Under the pieces are notes generated by a model. It was given only the letters and a program-made list of their open reading frames with translations. It was not told where the DNA came from and did no database searches. The position numbers and the translations under genes were made by a program. 64,000 nucleotides of DNA from Terriglobia bacterium (GTDB lineage: Bacteria; Acidobacteriota; Terriglobia; JAJPHL01). Of this stretch, positions 45,277-54,223 are shown piece after piece (the stretch's first letter is position 1; the number at the start of each line of letters is the position of its first letter). The stretch covers positions 1 to 64,000 of the forward strand of contig JAJPHL010000014.1 in assembly GCA_021325275.1 (NCBI GenBank), written 5' to 3'.

Positions 45277-46653
45277 TCAAGCCCGTCTGGTCCAATCAAA
45301 CCCGGCATCGCCGGGTAGCAGACGGCAGAAGAGTAGAACAAACGACGGCCAGACCTGCAACAGGACGCGCTCGAACGAAGTCCACAGTTGCCACGGCAGG
45401 TCCAGCGGCGTGATCAAATAAATGGCTAAGTAGGAAAGAAACATTCCGGTCACGGCGATCGAGGAGATCCATACGGCCGATCGATCGCGCCGATCGCGCG
45501 TGGGACTCGCGAGCAACGCCAGGAACGCCAGCAAGATCAAAGGATGCCCGGGCAGCGAGCCGAGACCCGTCAGTCGATCGATCAGCGCCTTCCCGATCAC
45601 GCTGTAGCGGCTGGGGTCCTGAATTCTTGCGAGAACTCCTGCGCCCGTTTGTGCCTGTCCAATCCACGTCGGCGTGGGAAGCGCGACCTTTTGATAAATC
45701 GCCGGCAAAGACGCAGCGATCAAGGCCGCGAGAAAAAGTTTCGCACGCCGCAACGGCGGCCGTTGCGCGAGAAACGCGATCGTGACGATTACGGCGAAGA
45801 CGCCGCCTTCATTCTTCATACCGCCGGCCAAACCGGCACAGACGCCCGCCCAGATGAGAGCAAAAGACGACCTTTCTTCGTTGCGCGCATCGATGAACAG
45901 TAATGCCAGCGTGGCCAGGAAAAAACACGCCAACGGAATGTCGGCATATTGCGCGGGGGCCCAAAAAAGCAACGGCGACGTCGATAGGAGAATCAAGCCG
46001 CCGAGCAATCCGGCGATCGTTCCGCGAATCAACACCAGACTGCTGACCGTCAGGCCGATCAACGTCGCGAAAAACGTCAGGCCCAACGACAACGGAACGA
46101 GCGCGCGGAAATCCCCGCTGAGTTTCCAGCCGCGCGCGATGAACGACGAGAGCAACAGAGGATACTCCGGACGCGTTGCCAGTTGTTGCGACGCCACCCA
46201 TCGCCAGTTCTGTTGGTCGGTGAGGAATTTCGCCCGCAGATTCCAGATCGCGGTGGCGTCCCACTCGCCGGAAGGATTCGCAATGCTCACCTGAGTCAAT
46301 CGTCCGAGGACAGTCAGCAGCGCCACGAGAAAAATTCCCGCAACGATCCAGCGCGCAGGCGACGACTCTTCGTTTGATCTGGCGGATGCGGGACCAACGC
46401 GGCGCAGCCACAGCGCCGTGAGGAATCCGGCGCAGGGAACCTCGATGGCCAGGATTGCCCAAGGTTGCGCTACACCAACGATCACCAGCGCGAAGTACGC
46501 CGACGCGCTGCAGCCGATTCCCACGCAAGTCCCCAGGCTGATGCGAAACAAAAGCCCGGCCCAGCGTGGATGCAGATTCGCCAAAGGATCGAAAATTGTA
46601 ACCAGCAGAAACCCGATCCAAAGCGACAGGCCAAGCGAAAGGAGTTCGATCAT
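45277..46653 (-). CDS. Polytopic membrane protein, GT-C-like
   Basis: 458 aa from the ATG at 46653, overlapping the preceding stop as ATGA. At least ten membrane segments. The segment GEWDATAIWNLRAKFL in an external loop is the hallmark of a family of putative GT-C transferases with a WD-A-W-N-RA pattern. The later LSTSPLLFWAPAQYADIPLACFFLATLALLF also fits. The donor would be a polyprenyl-phosphate sugar. Last gene of a four-gene minus operon that starts with the TPR protein at 49443. Confidence 0.78.
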   Translation of the reverse strand: MIELLSLGLSLWIGFLLVTIFDPLANLHPRWAGLLFRISLGTCVGIGCSASAYFALVIVGVAQPWAILAIEVPCAGFLTALWLRRVGPASARSNEESSPARWIVAGIFLVALLTVLGRLTQVSIANPSGEWDATAIWNLRAKFLTDQQNWRWVASQQLATRPEYPLLLSSFIARGWKLSGDFRALVPLSLGLTFFATLIGLTVSSLVLIRGTIAGLLGGLILLSTSPLLFWAPAQYADIPLACFFLATLALLFIDARNEERSSFALIWAGVCAGLAGGMKNEGGVFAVIVTIAFLAQRPPLRRAKLFLAALIAASLPAIYQKVALPTPTWIGQAQTGAGVLARIQDPSRYSVIGKALIDRLTGLGSLPGHPLILLAFLALLASPTRDRRDRSAVWISSIAVTGMFLSYLAIYLITPLDLPWQLWTSFERVLLQVWPSFVLLFCRLLPGDAGFDWTRRA

Positions 46654-47090
46654 GGGCGGCCGGTCCGATGGAAGAGAGCGATCCCGTTGGCGAAAGACCT
46701 GACCAGTTGGATTCCGTTCGCCCGTGCAAAGCCGTCCAAGTTCATCGGCCGCGAAAAATCGCTCACCACCCATTCTTGCGGCGATTCGCTTTGCAGCACG
46801 AGCAATCGCGGCGCCAGCGCGTATTGCGCGCCGGTCCTTCGCGAGGCACGCGTGAATTCATCAAGGCCCGGGTCAGGAATGTAACCGATCACGCGGTCGG
46901 CCGGCAGGCTTGCGATCAACTCTTGCAGACGCGCTTGTTCGTCGGTCACGCCATAGGCATCGCCTGGCGCGGTTCGGGGAGCGGTATTGTAGTAGAAATC
47001 CTTAATGCTCCAGAGCGACAGAAAGATAACGAGGGCGCAAACGGCGGCGGCGAATCTGGACGAAGGCTTTTTCAAGGGAAGCCTCACCAA
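46650..47090 (-). CDS. Single-span membrane protein, unknown
   Basis: 146 aa. One N-terminal membrane segment (FAAAVCALVIFLSLWSI), then a soluble domain of about 115 residues outside (ELIASLPADRVIGYIPDPGLDEF...YALAPRLLVLQSES...WVVSDF). The pattern resembles the soluble tails that follow membrane domains in some GT-C proteins, so it may be a split-off tail. The start codon is TTG at 47090 or GTG at 47087. It is 17 bases downstream of the GT39-like gene and couples by ATGA to the next gene. Confidence 0.7.
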   Translation of the reverse strand: MVRLPLKKPSSRFAAAVCALVIFLSLWSIKDFYYNTAPRTAPGDAYGVTDEQARLQELIASLPADRVIGYIPDPGLDEFTRASRRTGAQYALAPRLLVLQSESPQEWVVSDFSRPMNLDGFARANGIQLVRSFANGIALFHRTGRP

Positions 47091-47107
47091 TCTTAACCCA
47101 GGAACGT

Positions 47108-48643
47108 TCAGCGCGCGGCGGCGAGCAGCGCGCCGGAAACCTGGCCTTGGGCGATGCGTTTCAAATGCAATCGGTCGGCGAAGGAGTTATCTTCGGCGGT
47201 AAACAAATAAAAGTTACTGGGACTATCACTGGAGTGTCGGGTAACCGGAAACATCCAGGTCCAGTGCTTCGTGATGCGGTAGTAATTCGCGGTGGGTTCG
47301 AAGAACCAGGAGCCTCCCACGACAACGTGAGGTCTGGCATCGTCGCCCACGCGCGCGGCAACTTGCTGCAACAACGCGCGCGTGTCCGCGTCATATTGCC
47401 ACGTCAGAAAATGGGTCCAATTGAGCTGAGCGGCGAAGAAAAGCACCGCCAGCACCGCGCCAGTGAAGAATACGTTGCTCGCGATCCGGCTCGCGGCGCG
47501 GAGAAAACCTCGCTCACGGCGCAGAAAATCGGCGGCGCTGATCAAGGACAGTCCGGCCAAAGGCAAAAGATAGAGGGCGTATCGGCCATGAGGCATGATC
47601 AGGTCGAAGGCCCAATGACCGTAGAGAGATTCCAGCGCCGCGCCGATCACAATGGTGGATGCCAGCGCAGCGAAAAGCGCCGGCGCGGATGCATCGGGAT
47701 CGCGGCGGAGCCACTGCCATCCAAACCAGCCGGAGATCACAACGGCGAGCGGCACGAGCACGATTCCGATGAAACCTCGCAGAGGATCCAACGCCGCAAA
47801 AGAGTTGATTCCGCCCAAGCCGGCGTTGTGGGCGAGCGAGTTCTGTGAAAGCTCGCGAATCATGCCGAGCAAGCTGTCGTCGGGCATGCGATTCGGATTC
47901 ATGGAGTGGCGGAAATCATGGATCGCGAGCACCGACGGAGAGATCAGCAGGAACAAATACGCCACCACCGACAGTGCGCCGAAGTAAGAGACGGCCGGGC
48001 GCCACACATCACGCCGGTTGCGCGCGCGCAGCCACAACAGCGCTGTGACCGCAAAAGTAATGGCGACGCACGCAGGCCACAAAGTGACGTTGGCGGCAAA
48101 GGACAATCCGGTGGCCAGTCCCGCTTTCACTAATCGCGGATGCCAGAATTTGCCGGGTGGTTCACGGAAATAGAGCACCACTTGCAGGATCGCGTACGTC
48201 AAGAACGAGAGCGCCGGACCGTATCCCCGCGCAGAGGCCGCGAAATCGAGCACCAGCGGATTTCCGCAAGCGATCAAGACGGCGATCAGAAACAGCCAGG
48301 CATCTTGAAAGACGATTCGGCAGAGGCGATAGATGGAAACGAAATACACGCCGCCCAGCAGCACGCTGGGCAAGCGCAAGGAAAACTCGGAGTTGCCGAA
48401 GCACTCCGAGGCCGCGCGCATCATTACAGTGAAGAAAAAGCTTGGGTCGGCGTAGCCGTCCGCGGGAACGTTGAAAACGCAACTGATCGGGCCATCAATG
48501 AAGTATTGAAACCACAGCGACTCGTCGTGAACAAAGGATTGCGTGGCCGCGCGATAGAGACTCAGCGCAAACAAGCCGCCTAGGATGACACCCGCGGTCC
48601 AGCGAGACCACGCCGCGTCGCCTTTCTCGTCCGTGGCGATCAC
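47108..48643 (-). CDS. GT-C membrane glycosyltransferase (GT39-like)
   Basis: 511 aa from GTG at 48643, which overlaps the stop of the TPR gene as GTGA; an alternative ATG at 48679 would add 12 residues. About 11 membrane segments. First loop acidic pair in SFVHDESLWFQYF. The segment FSLRLPSVLLGGVYFVSIYRL with RLPS matches the loop conserved in GT39/GT83. A soluble C-terminal domain follows (ALLQQVAARVGDDARPHVVVGG...WTWMFPVTRHSSD). Donor and acceptor unknown. Confidence 0.85.
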   Translation of the reverse strand: MIATDEKGDAAWSRWTAGVILGGLFALSLYRAATQSFVHDESLWFQYFIDGPISCVFNVPADGYADPSFFFTVMMRAASECFGNSEFSLRLPSVLLGGVYFVSIYRLCRIVFQDAWLFLIAVLIACGNPLVLDFAASARGYGPALSFLTYAILQVVLYFREPPGKFWHPRLVKAGLATGLSFAANVTLWPACVAITFAVTALLWLRARNRRDVWRPAVSYFGALSVVAYLFLLISPSVLAIHDFRHSMNPNRMPDDSLLGMIRELSQNSLAHNAGLGGINSFAALDPLRGFIGIVLVPLAVVISGWFGWQWLRRDPDASAPALFAALASTIVIGAALESLYGHWAFDLIMPHGRYALYLLPLAGLSLISAADFLRRERGFLRAASRIASNVFFTGAVLAVLFFAAQLNWTHFLTWQYDADTRALLQQVAARVGDDARPHVVVGGSWFFEPTANYYRITKHWTWMFPVTRHSSDSPSNFYLFTAEDNSFADRLHLKRIAQGQVSGALLAAAR

Positions 48644-49443
48644 TTCTTGAGGGCTTTCTGTTTTTCGGTCTCGGCCCACGCCAAATTATTTTTGGCCAGG
48701 GCGAAATTTGGATTCAAGCGCACTGCGTTTTGGCCGGCCTGAATGGCCTGATCGTATTGATGCAAGCTGATGTACGACACGCACAGATTGTTGTAGGCCT
48801 CGGGATAATTGGGACGCAACTGAAGAGCCGACTGCGCAGCGGCAATCGATTCCTGATAATGTCCCGCTTGATATTCCGCTAGAGATTTGTTCAGGAACGC
48901 CTCAGGCGTTCCTTCCTTCACCACCGTTTGCTGACTCTGGCTGGAAATCCATGCCAAATTGTTCTTCGCAAGCTCGTAGTTTGGATTTATGCGCAAGGCT
49001 TGCCGCAAACTGGCCTCGGCCTCGGCCCATCGTCCCAGCCCGGCGAAGGAAACGCCGAGATTGTTGTAGGCGTCCGCGGAATTCGGATTGAGTTCGATCG
49101 CCGCCTTCGACGCCACGATCGCTTCCGGGTAGCGTTTGGCTTGATAGTACTGCATCGACAACGTCAGTAGATCGGGCAGAGCTCCGTTATTTGCAACGGG
49201 CGCGTTGGCCGGCGCGGAGTCCGGAGAATTTGCCACGCGACGCACGATCGGATACATCAGTAATCCGAAAGCGAGAACACCACCGGCCATCCATCGCCAG
49301 TTATCGGCCAGCCAAGTGTCTTGCTCTTGCGGCGGCGCGGCATCTCCTGGCGGAGGTGCAGCGTCGGCACTGGCGTCCGTTACGGCGGCCGGCGCGGGTT
49401 CGGCAGGCGCTTCCTCGGGCCGCAAGTTCTCAGTGGAATCCAT
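48640..49443 (-). CDS. Membrane-anchored TPR protein
   Basis: 267 aa. A Pro/Ala-rich N-terminus (1-45), one membrane segment (WMAGGVLAFGLLMYPIV, about 51-67), then two TPR blocks, each ending in an Asn-Asn-Leu-Ala-Trp helix: SADAYNNLGVSFAGLGRWAEAEASLRQAL and YPEAYNNLCVSYISLHQYDQAIQAG. The same type of module ends the proteins at 49538-50872 and 52156-54183. It opens the minus operon and may hold glycosyltransferases together. The start ATG at 49443 is the only good candidate. Confidence 0.88.
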   Translation of the reverse strand: MDSTENLRPEEAPAEPAPAAVTDASADAAPPPGDAAPPQEQDTWLADNWRWMAGGVLAFGLLMYPIVRRVANSPDSAPANAPVANNGALPDLLTLSMQYYQAKRYPEAIVASKAAIELNPNSADAYNNLGVSFAGLGRWAEAEASLRQALRINPNYELAKNNLAWISSQSQQTVVKEGTPEAFLNKSLAEYQAGHYQESIAAAQSALQLRPNYPEAYNNLCVSYISLHQYDQAIQAGQNAVRLNPNFALAKNNLAWAETEKQKALKK

Positions 49444-49495
49444 GGTCGAAGGACAGGATACCCCGGCGCGCGGGATCGCGGCAAGGCGATTGTAG

Positions 49496-49511
49496 AGTCC
49501 GAAATCGGACT
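49496..49511. promoter_or_regulatory. Perfect palindrome overlapping a promoter (operator candidate)
   Basis: AGTCCGA-AA-TCGGACT is a perfect 7+2+7 inverted repeat. Its last base is the first base of TATACT (49511-49516), a -10 candidate for the gene at 49538, with TTGTAG at 49490-49495 as a weak -35 (15-base spacer). A dimeric repressor bound here would block the promoter. It lies between the divergent genes at 49443 and 49538. Confidence 0.5.
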
Positions 49512-49537
49512 ATACTCGTTCGAGTGCGCCACGGAGA

Positions 49538-50872
49538 ATGACACGAGACCATTTCGAGATGACGCAAAACGTGACCCCCACAAGACCGAAGGAAAACCAA
49601 GTAGAGATTCTCGTGGCAGCTACGCTCGCGATCATCTGGCTGGTTTATTCGGGACCATTTCCAGTCGAGATTCCCGGCTTTTTCCCGCTCCTCGCGACCG
49701 TAATTGTCGTGACCCCGCTTTTCTTGACGTTGGTGAATCGCAGCGCGCCGGGAGATGCGGGACGTTATGGAGCGATCTTCGGAATCGTCTGGTTCGGACT
49801 CAATCCTGCAATCATCGACTCGTTGATGCCCTCGCAAGCGTGGCGGATTATGGTCTCCGCCGTCGGGATGGTCGTCGGCTTGCTGCTTTACCAATGGCGG
49901 CCGGAGTGGAGACGCGCCGGAGTATTCCTTTTGCCGGTGGTAGCGGCGGCGTTCTGCCATCGCGCCGCACTCGGGTTCGGTCCTTTGCTGTTTGCGTACA
50001 TTTGGCTTTTCGAAAAGGACGCCCGGTGGCCGGCGATTCCAGTCGCATTCGCGCGATCGTTGCCGGGATGGCTCGCGGCACTGCCGGCGGCGTTACCGGC
50101 GATCGGCCTGGCGTCCGCGCCTGCGATCGCATTCGATGCCAGGATCATGCTCGGTGCGCGCACTCTGTGGCAATCGGTCGCGCCTTTCTTCGCGAGCCCA
50201 ACGGCAGACGGACAGGACGCGGCGGCCATAACAATGATCTTCCTCTTCGTTGCGGCGGTTTATACGGCACGCTGGCGTCACACTCGCACAGTGTCCTTCG
50301 GACTCTGGTGGTTCTTGGCGATGATCGCAATCGTTCCGGCAGAGCCGTTGCCGGCCGCGATCGGCTTGGCACTCGCCGGTGCGTCAGCGATTGCTCGTGC
50401 CGGGGAACTCGCGCCGCGAACGGATTTGCGGCTGCTCGCGGCAGCATGCTTGTGTTTCCTCGGTCTGTGCGGCGCGGCGACAATCCAACGGAACGTCGCG
50501 GCGTCCGATGCAGGGTCCGAAGCACCGTCCGTGCAACAGCCGGCCGTAGCGACGCAGCCGCAAACGCAACCGCCGGCGCCGCCCGTGATTTCCCCGGCGC
50601 AACCGCAGCGCCCCGACGAATTGCTCAACCTTTCTTTGTCGTTGTACCAAGCCGGCAAATTCGAGGAGTCGATTCGCGCGGCGCAAGCGGCGCTGCAGAT
50701 CGATCCGAATTATGCGGAAGCGTATAACAACATCGCTGCGGCCTATTCGGCTTTGCGGCGATGGGACGAATCGATTGCCGCCGCTCGACAGGCGCTTCGC
50801 CTGAAACCGGACTCTACGCTGGCTCGCAACAATCTCAATTGGGCCCTGGAGCAAAAGCGCCTTGGCCACTGA
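49538..50872 (+). CDS. Polytopic membrane protein with C-terminal TPR module
   Basis: 444 aa. Eight or nine membrane segments fill residues 20-330 (for example VEILVAATLAIIWLVYSG and VVGLLLYQWRPEWRRAGVFLLP). A Pro/Gln linker follows, then a TPR module from about residue 365 (LLNLSLSLYQAGKFEESIRAAQAALQ, YAEAYNNIAAAYSALRRWDESIAAARQAL). The membrane part matches no family I recognise. The TPR part is close to the end of the protein at 52156-54183. The start at 49538 has GGAG too close to be ideal; ATG at 49559 is an alternative. The next gene overlaps its end by 11 bases. Confidence 0.8.
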   Translation: MTRDHFEMTQNVTPTRPKENQVEILVAATLAIIWLVYSGPFPVEIPGFFPLLATVIVVTPLFLTLVNRSAPGDAGRYGAIFGIVWFGLNPAIIDSLMPSQAWRIMVSAVGMVVGLLLYQWRPEWRRAGVFLLPVVAAAFCHRAALGFGPLLFAYIWLFEKDARWPAIPVAFARSLPGWLAALPAALPAIGLASAPAIAFDARIMLGARTLWQSVAPFFASPTADGQDAAAITMIFLFVAAVYTARWRHTRTVSFGLWWFLAMIAIVPAEPLPAAIGLALAGASAIARAGELAPRTDLRLLAAACLCFLGLCGAATIQRNVAASDAGSEAPSVQQPAVATQPQTQPPAPPVISPAQPQRPDELLNLSLSLYQAGKFEESIRAAQAALQIDPNYAEAYNNIAAAYSALRRWDESIAAARQALRLKPDSTLARNNLNWALEQKRLGH

Positions 50873-52145
50873 AAATCTTGCGCGTCAAGATTCTAGGAAT
50901 CACGGCTTGGCGTGGACGGCTCTCGCCGCTACGCTGCTGCTGGGGATTGCCCTGCGCCTGGCGCATCAGAACGACGTGTACACTCGCAGCCCGGACGAGA
51001 GAGTACATACCGCATTCGCCGCGCGGATCGCCGACAACGGTTTTGGTGTATTTCCCACGTTGTTTGCAGAGTACGAAGCGAATCCCGACAACTGGACACT
51101 ACCCTCGCCGGCGAGACTCGGCCACCTCGTGCTTTTCGCCGCGATGATGCGAGCAACCGGATTGCGCGACGCCACGGCCGGCGCGCTTGTATCCATGTGG
51201 TGCAGCATTCTTTCCCTTTTTGTTGTCGCGTGGATCGGAGTGCGCTTTTTTTCTCCCTGGGTGGCGGCGGCATCCGTGTTTTTCCTCTCGTTTTCCGTGG
51301 CGGAATTAGGCATGGCGCGGAGAGCGTGGCGCGATCTTCCCTTCGGACTGGCCATGCTACTGCTCACCTATGTGACGTGCGAGATTTGCCGCAAGCCGCG
51401 GCGGATCGCCTGGTATCCGGTGTTTTTTCTGCTGGGTATGTTCTTGATGCTCACCAAGGAAAATGGACTTCTGGGGTACGGTTTGTGCGGCCTGTGGATT
51501 TTGGTTGTGCAGGTCCGGCGTGAACGCTGGATCGGCGGCGCGGCTTTGTTGCTGGGCGGCGGTTTGCTTTCGGCGTTGTTGTCCGCCGGCATCTGGACGC
51601 TTCTGGCAGGCAAGTTTGCCACGGTGATTTCGGCGTATCAGCATTCCATCAACGGAGTGCTGTCTTCCGCGTGGGCCAAGCAGTATGAATCCTGCCCGTG
51701 GTATTCATTCCTCTATGTCCTCTGGCTGGTTGGCCCGTTGACGGCTGCGATGGCGCTCGCCGGAACCATCGTGATCCTGCGGCGGCTTGTTTGGGACAAA
51801 ATCGATACCTCATGGCTCGCCGATTTCGATAGCTGCGGCGTGATCGTAACGATGGCGCTGGCGTTTGTCGGTTTCACGGCGCTTGCTCCCAATGTGCAGA
51901 ACCTGCACACCATGAGTCCGGCCGATGGTACGTATAGTCTCCTGGCAGGCATTGGCTTTTGCGCGCTGCTCGGGTTCGTTCGTGATCGAATGCCCGCGGT
52001 CGATTTTCGAATCTTGCTGATGCTCGCTTTGCTGGCGGCGGGAGTGGAAGGAATCCGCGATTATCGCGTCTTCACGTCCACGGTGGTGCGCAACGGAATG
52101 GAAGACTTGCCCGTGGCTTTTATTCGTTCCGCTTTGCGGCGCTAA
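50862..52145 (+). CDS. GT-C membrane glycosyltransferase (ArnT/GT83-like)
   Basis: 427 aa. The start is TTG at 50862 inside the end of the preceding gene; no better in-frame start is near. About ten membrane segments. The first loop carries the acidic pair in SPDERVHTAFAARIADNG. ELGMARRAWRDLPFGLAMLLLTYVTCEICRKP and LGMFLMLTKENGLLGYGLCGLWIL match GT39/GT83 loops. It lacks the large soluble C-terminal domain of ArnT. Co-transcribed with the membrane-TPR gene. Confidence 0.85.
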   Translation: MATENLARQDSRNHGLAWTALAATLLLGIALRLAHQNDVYTRSPDERVHTAFAARIADNGFGVFPTLFAEYEANPDNWTLPSPARLGHLVLFAAMMRATGLRDATAGALVSMWCSILSLFVVAWIGVRFFSPWVAAASVFFLSFSVAELGMARRAWRDLPFGLAMLLLTYVTCEICRKPRRIAWYPVFFLLGMFLMLTKENGLLGYGLCGLWILVVQVRRERWIGGAALLLGGGLLSALLSAGIWTLLAGKFATVISAYQHSINGVLSSAWAKQYESCPWYSFLYVLWLVGPLTAAMALAGTIVILRRLVWDKIDTSWLADFDSCGVIVTMALAFVGFTALAPNVQNLHTMSPADGTYSLLAGIGFCALLGFVRDRMPAVDFRILLMLALLAAGVEGIRDYRVFTSTVVRNGMEDLPVAFIRSALRR

Positions 52146-52155
52146 TGCGACATCG

Positions 52156-54183
52156 CTAAGGCTTCTTGATCCCGCCGCCTTCCGCGAGACGCTTCTGACT
52201 CAGAGAGTATTGCAGATTGTTTCGCGCCAGTTGGAAATCCGGCTTCAGTTCGAGAGCTTTTTCCGCCGCGGCAATGGCTTCGTCCCAGCGCTGCATGCTC
52301 TGATACCCGGCGGCGATGTTGTTGTACGCTTCCGCGTAGTTGGGGCGCATCGTCAGCGCTTGGCGCGCCGCGTCGATGCACTCCTGATGCTTGCCGGCTC
52401 TTTCGTAGGTCAGCGACAAATTGAGGAAATCCTCGGGTGTGCGAGGAACGGCCGGCGCCGCGGCGGCCGGCGCGGGACGCGGGCCGCGCGCCAAATAGTC
52501 CGTCGCGATCGAATCACCGGGGAACGCCTCGACCGTCTGTTGCGCCAGCGTTCGCAGCCGCGCCGCGTCGCCTTGCTCGGAATAAATCTGCATGAGCAAG
52601 TAGCGTGGATTGGCGTAAACCGGATTGAGTTCGATCGCGCGCGTCAGCAATGCCGTGGCTTCCGGCTGGCGTCCTTTCTGTTCGAGCCAGCGCGCGTAGT
52701 AGTAGTAGGTTTGCGCGTCGCCGGGCGCGAGGTTCATCGCCGTTTGGAAGTGACTTTCGGCGTTGCGATCGTCGCCGGTAGCGCCGTAGGCGATGCCCTG
52801 ATTCAATTTCAAGATCGCGTACTGCGGCACGAAGATTTCCGCGCGATCAAACAGGCGTATGGCGCCGGCGAAATCGCCGCGCGCCATCAACGTGAGGCCG
52901 TAATTCATCAGGCCGCGGCCGTTCTGCGGACTCTTTTCAGAAACGTCCTGCCACAGAGATTCTTCGGTTCGCCAAACATCGTTGCGCACATGAGTTCCCC
53001 ACGCGGCTGCCAACAGAATCGCCGCCGAAGCAATCGGCACGAGAGGCCGCACGCGTGGATGATGTTCGATCCACACCCACGCCGCCCACGACGCCGCCAG
53101 TGCGAGACCGATGAACGGAAAAAACATCCGGTGATCGTTTTCCACTTCCGCCAACGGGATCAGCGACGTAGGTAACAACGCGATCAAGAACCACAGCATT
53201 CCAAAAGCGGCGGGCCGCATGTCGGATCGCTTGAGCGAACGATAAAGGAGCAGCGCGAAAAGCGCCAGGAACGCAATTCCGATCACCGAGTTTTCGCTGA
53301 AAAGGCCCTTCACCAGCCCGCGATCGGTGTCCGCGCTGAGCTCGGTGGGCAGGAAGAATTGCTTGACATAGTGAAATGTCACGATCGGCTGGGTAATGAA
53401 ATAGCCGTAGCGATTGACGGCGCCAGTGATGTACGACTTGGAAGTCAAGACGCTCTGGATCGCCGCGATCACCACAACGGCCACGCCGGCGGGTACGCAA
53501 TTCATTCCGGCGCGGACAGCGCGTGCCAACCAGGACTCCGCGTCGTTGCTTTCGAACAGAATCACATAGACGAACAACAACGCCGGAAAAACCAGCGCCG
53601 TGGGCTTGGAAAGCGATCCGATCGCCACCGGAATCAGATAGCCGCCCCATCGCCTCGACGACGGCCCATAGATGTACCAGACCAATCCGGCCACGGCGCC
53701 GAGCGCGGCGTGAATTTCCGCGCGCTGCACGATGTAATTGACGGTTTCGGCGCTCACCGGATGCAAACCGAATAACGCCGTCGCAAAGAGCGCGGCGAAA
53801 AATGGATCGCCGCCGGCCTCTGGAGCAACAGCTGCAGCGCGCCTCATAATCGCCACGCACATCGCGAACATCGCCGCCAGCAGCGCCACGTACCAAACAA
53901 ACGTGTCGATGTGAAACCACAGCGTGTCTTGCAGGCCGCCGGCCAGGTGATAGTCGATGGCCAGCGTTGTGGTGGTGAGCGGCCGGTACGATTGGTTGGT
54001 GGGAAGCGAGCTGAACGTGCGGGCGTCGGTGAAAAACTTCGGCAGGTTTGCGAGATTGCGAATGTAGTTGTTGTCGGCGACCGTGTGGGAGTCGTCGAAG
54101 TGAAACGCGTTATGAAAGTGATTGCTGTACGCCGCGAACAAGACGATCAGGACTGCGGCGCAAGCGATGAATTTCGTTTGCAT
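52156..54183 (-). CDS. TMTC-like membrane protein with TPR repeats (putative O-mannosyltransferase type)
   Basis: 675 aa. The N-terminal half has about ten membrane segments, with an acidic pair right after the first (FHNAFHFDDSHTVADNNYIRNL), then FFTDARTF, YRPLTTTTLAIDYHLAGG and HIDTFVWYV, then LFGLHPVSAETVNYIVQRAEI. This is the layout of the TMTC family. The C-terminal half (about 420-660) is TPR repeats ending with a module similar to the two other TPR genes nearby. In animals TMTC proteins are O-mannosyltransferases for cadherin domains. Bacterial relatives are common, but activity is unproven. It converges on the GT-C gene with 10 bases between. Confidence 0.82.
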   Translation of the reverse strand: MQTKFIACAAVLIVLFAAYSNHFHNAFHFDDSHTVADNNYIRNLANLPKFFTDARTFSSLPTNQSYRPLTTTTLAIDYHLAGGLQDTLWFHIDTFVWYVALLAAMFAMCVAIMRRAAAVAPEAGGDPFFAALFATALFGLHPVSAETVNYIVQRAEIHAALGAVAGLVWYIYGPSSRRWGGYLIPVAIGSLSKPTALVFPALLFVYVILFESNDAESWLARAVRAGMNCVPAGVAVVVIAAIQSVLTSKSYITGAVNRYGYFITQPIVTFHYVKQFFLPTELSADTDRGLVKGLFSENSVIGIAFLALFALLLYRSLKRSDMRPAAFGMLWFLIALLPTSLIPLAEVENDHRMFFPFIGLALAASWAAWVWIEHHPRVRPLVPIASAAILLAAAWGTHVRNDVWRTEESLWQDVSEKSPQNGRGLMNYGLTLMARGDFAGAIRLFDRAEIFVPQYAILKLNQGIAYGATGDDRNAESHFQTAMNLAPGDAQTYYYYARWLEQKGRQPEATALLTRAIELNPVYANPRYLLMQIYSEQGDAARLRTLAQQTVEAFPGDSIATDYLARGPRPAPAAAAPAVPRTPEDFLNLSLTYERAGKHQECIDAARQALTMRPNYAEAYNNIAAGYQSMQRWDEAIAAAEKALELKPDFQLARNNLQYSLSQKRLAEGGGIKKP

Positions 54184-54223
54184 GAGACGTTGAACGGACC
54201 AGGATTTCAGTCGGAATCGTATC

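Noticed and set aside
41792..54183. A classic O-antigen or Wzx/Wzy capsule locus
   Set aside because: No flippase, polymerase, chain-length regulator or nucleotide-sugar synthesis genes were recognised in the cluster.
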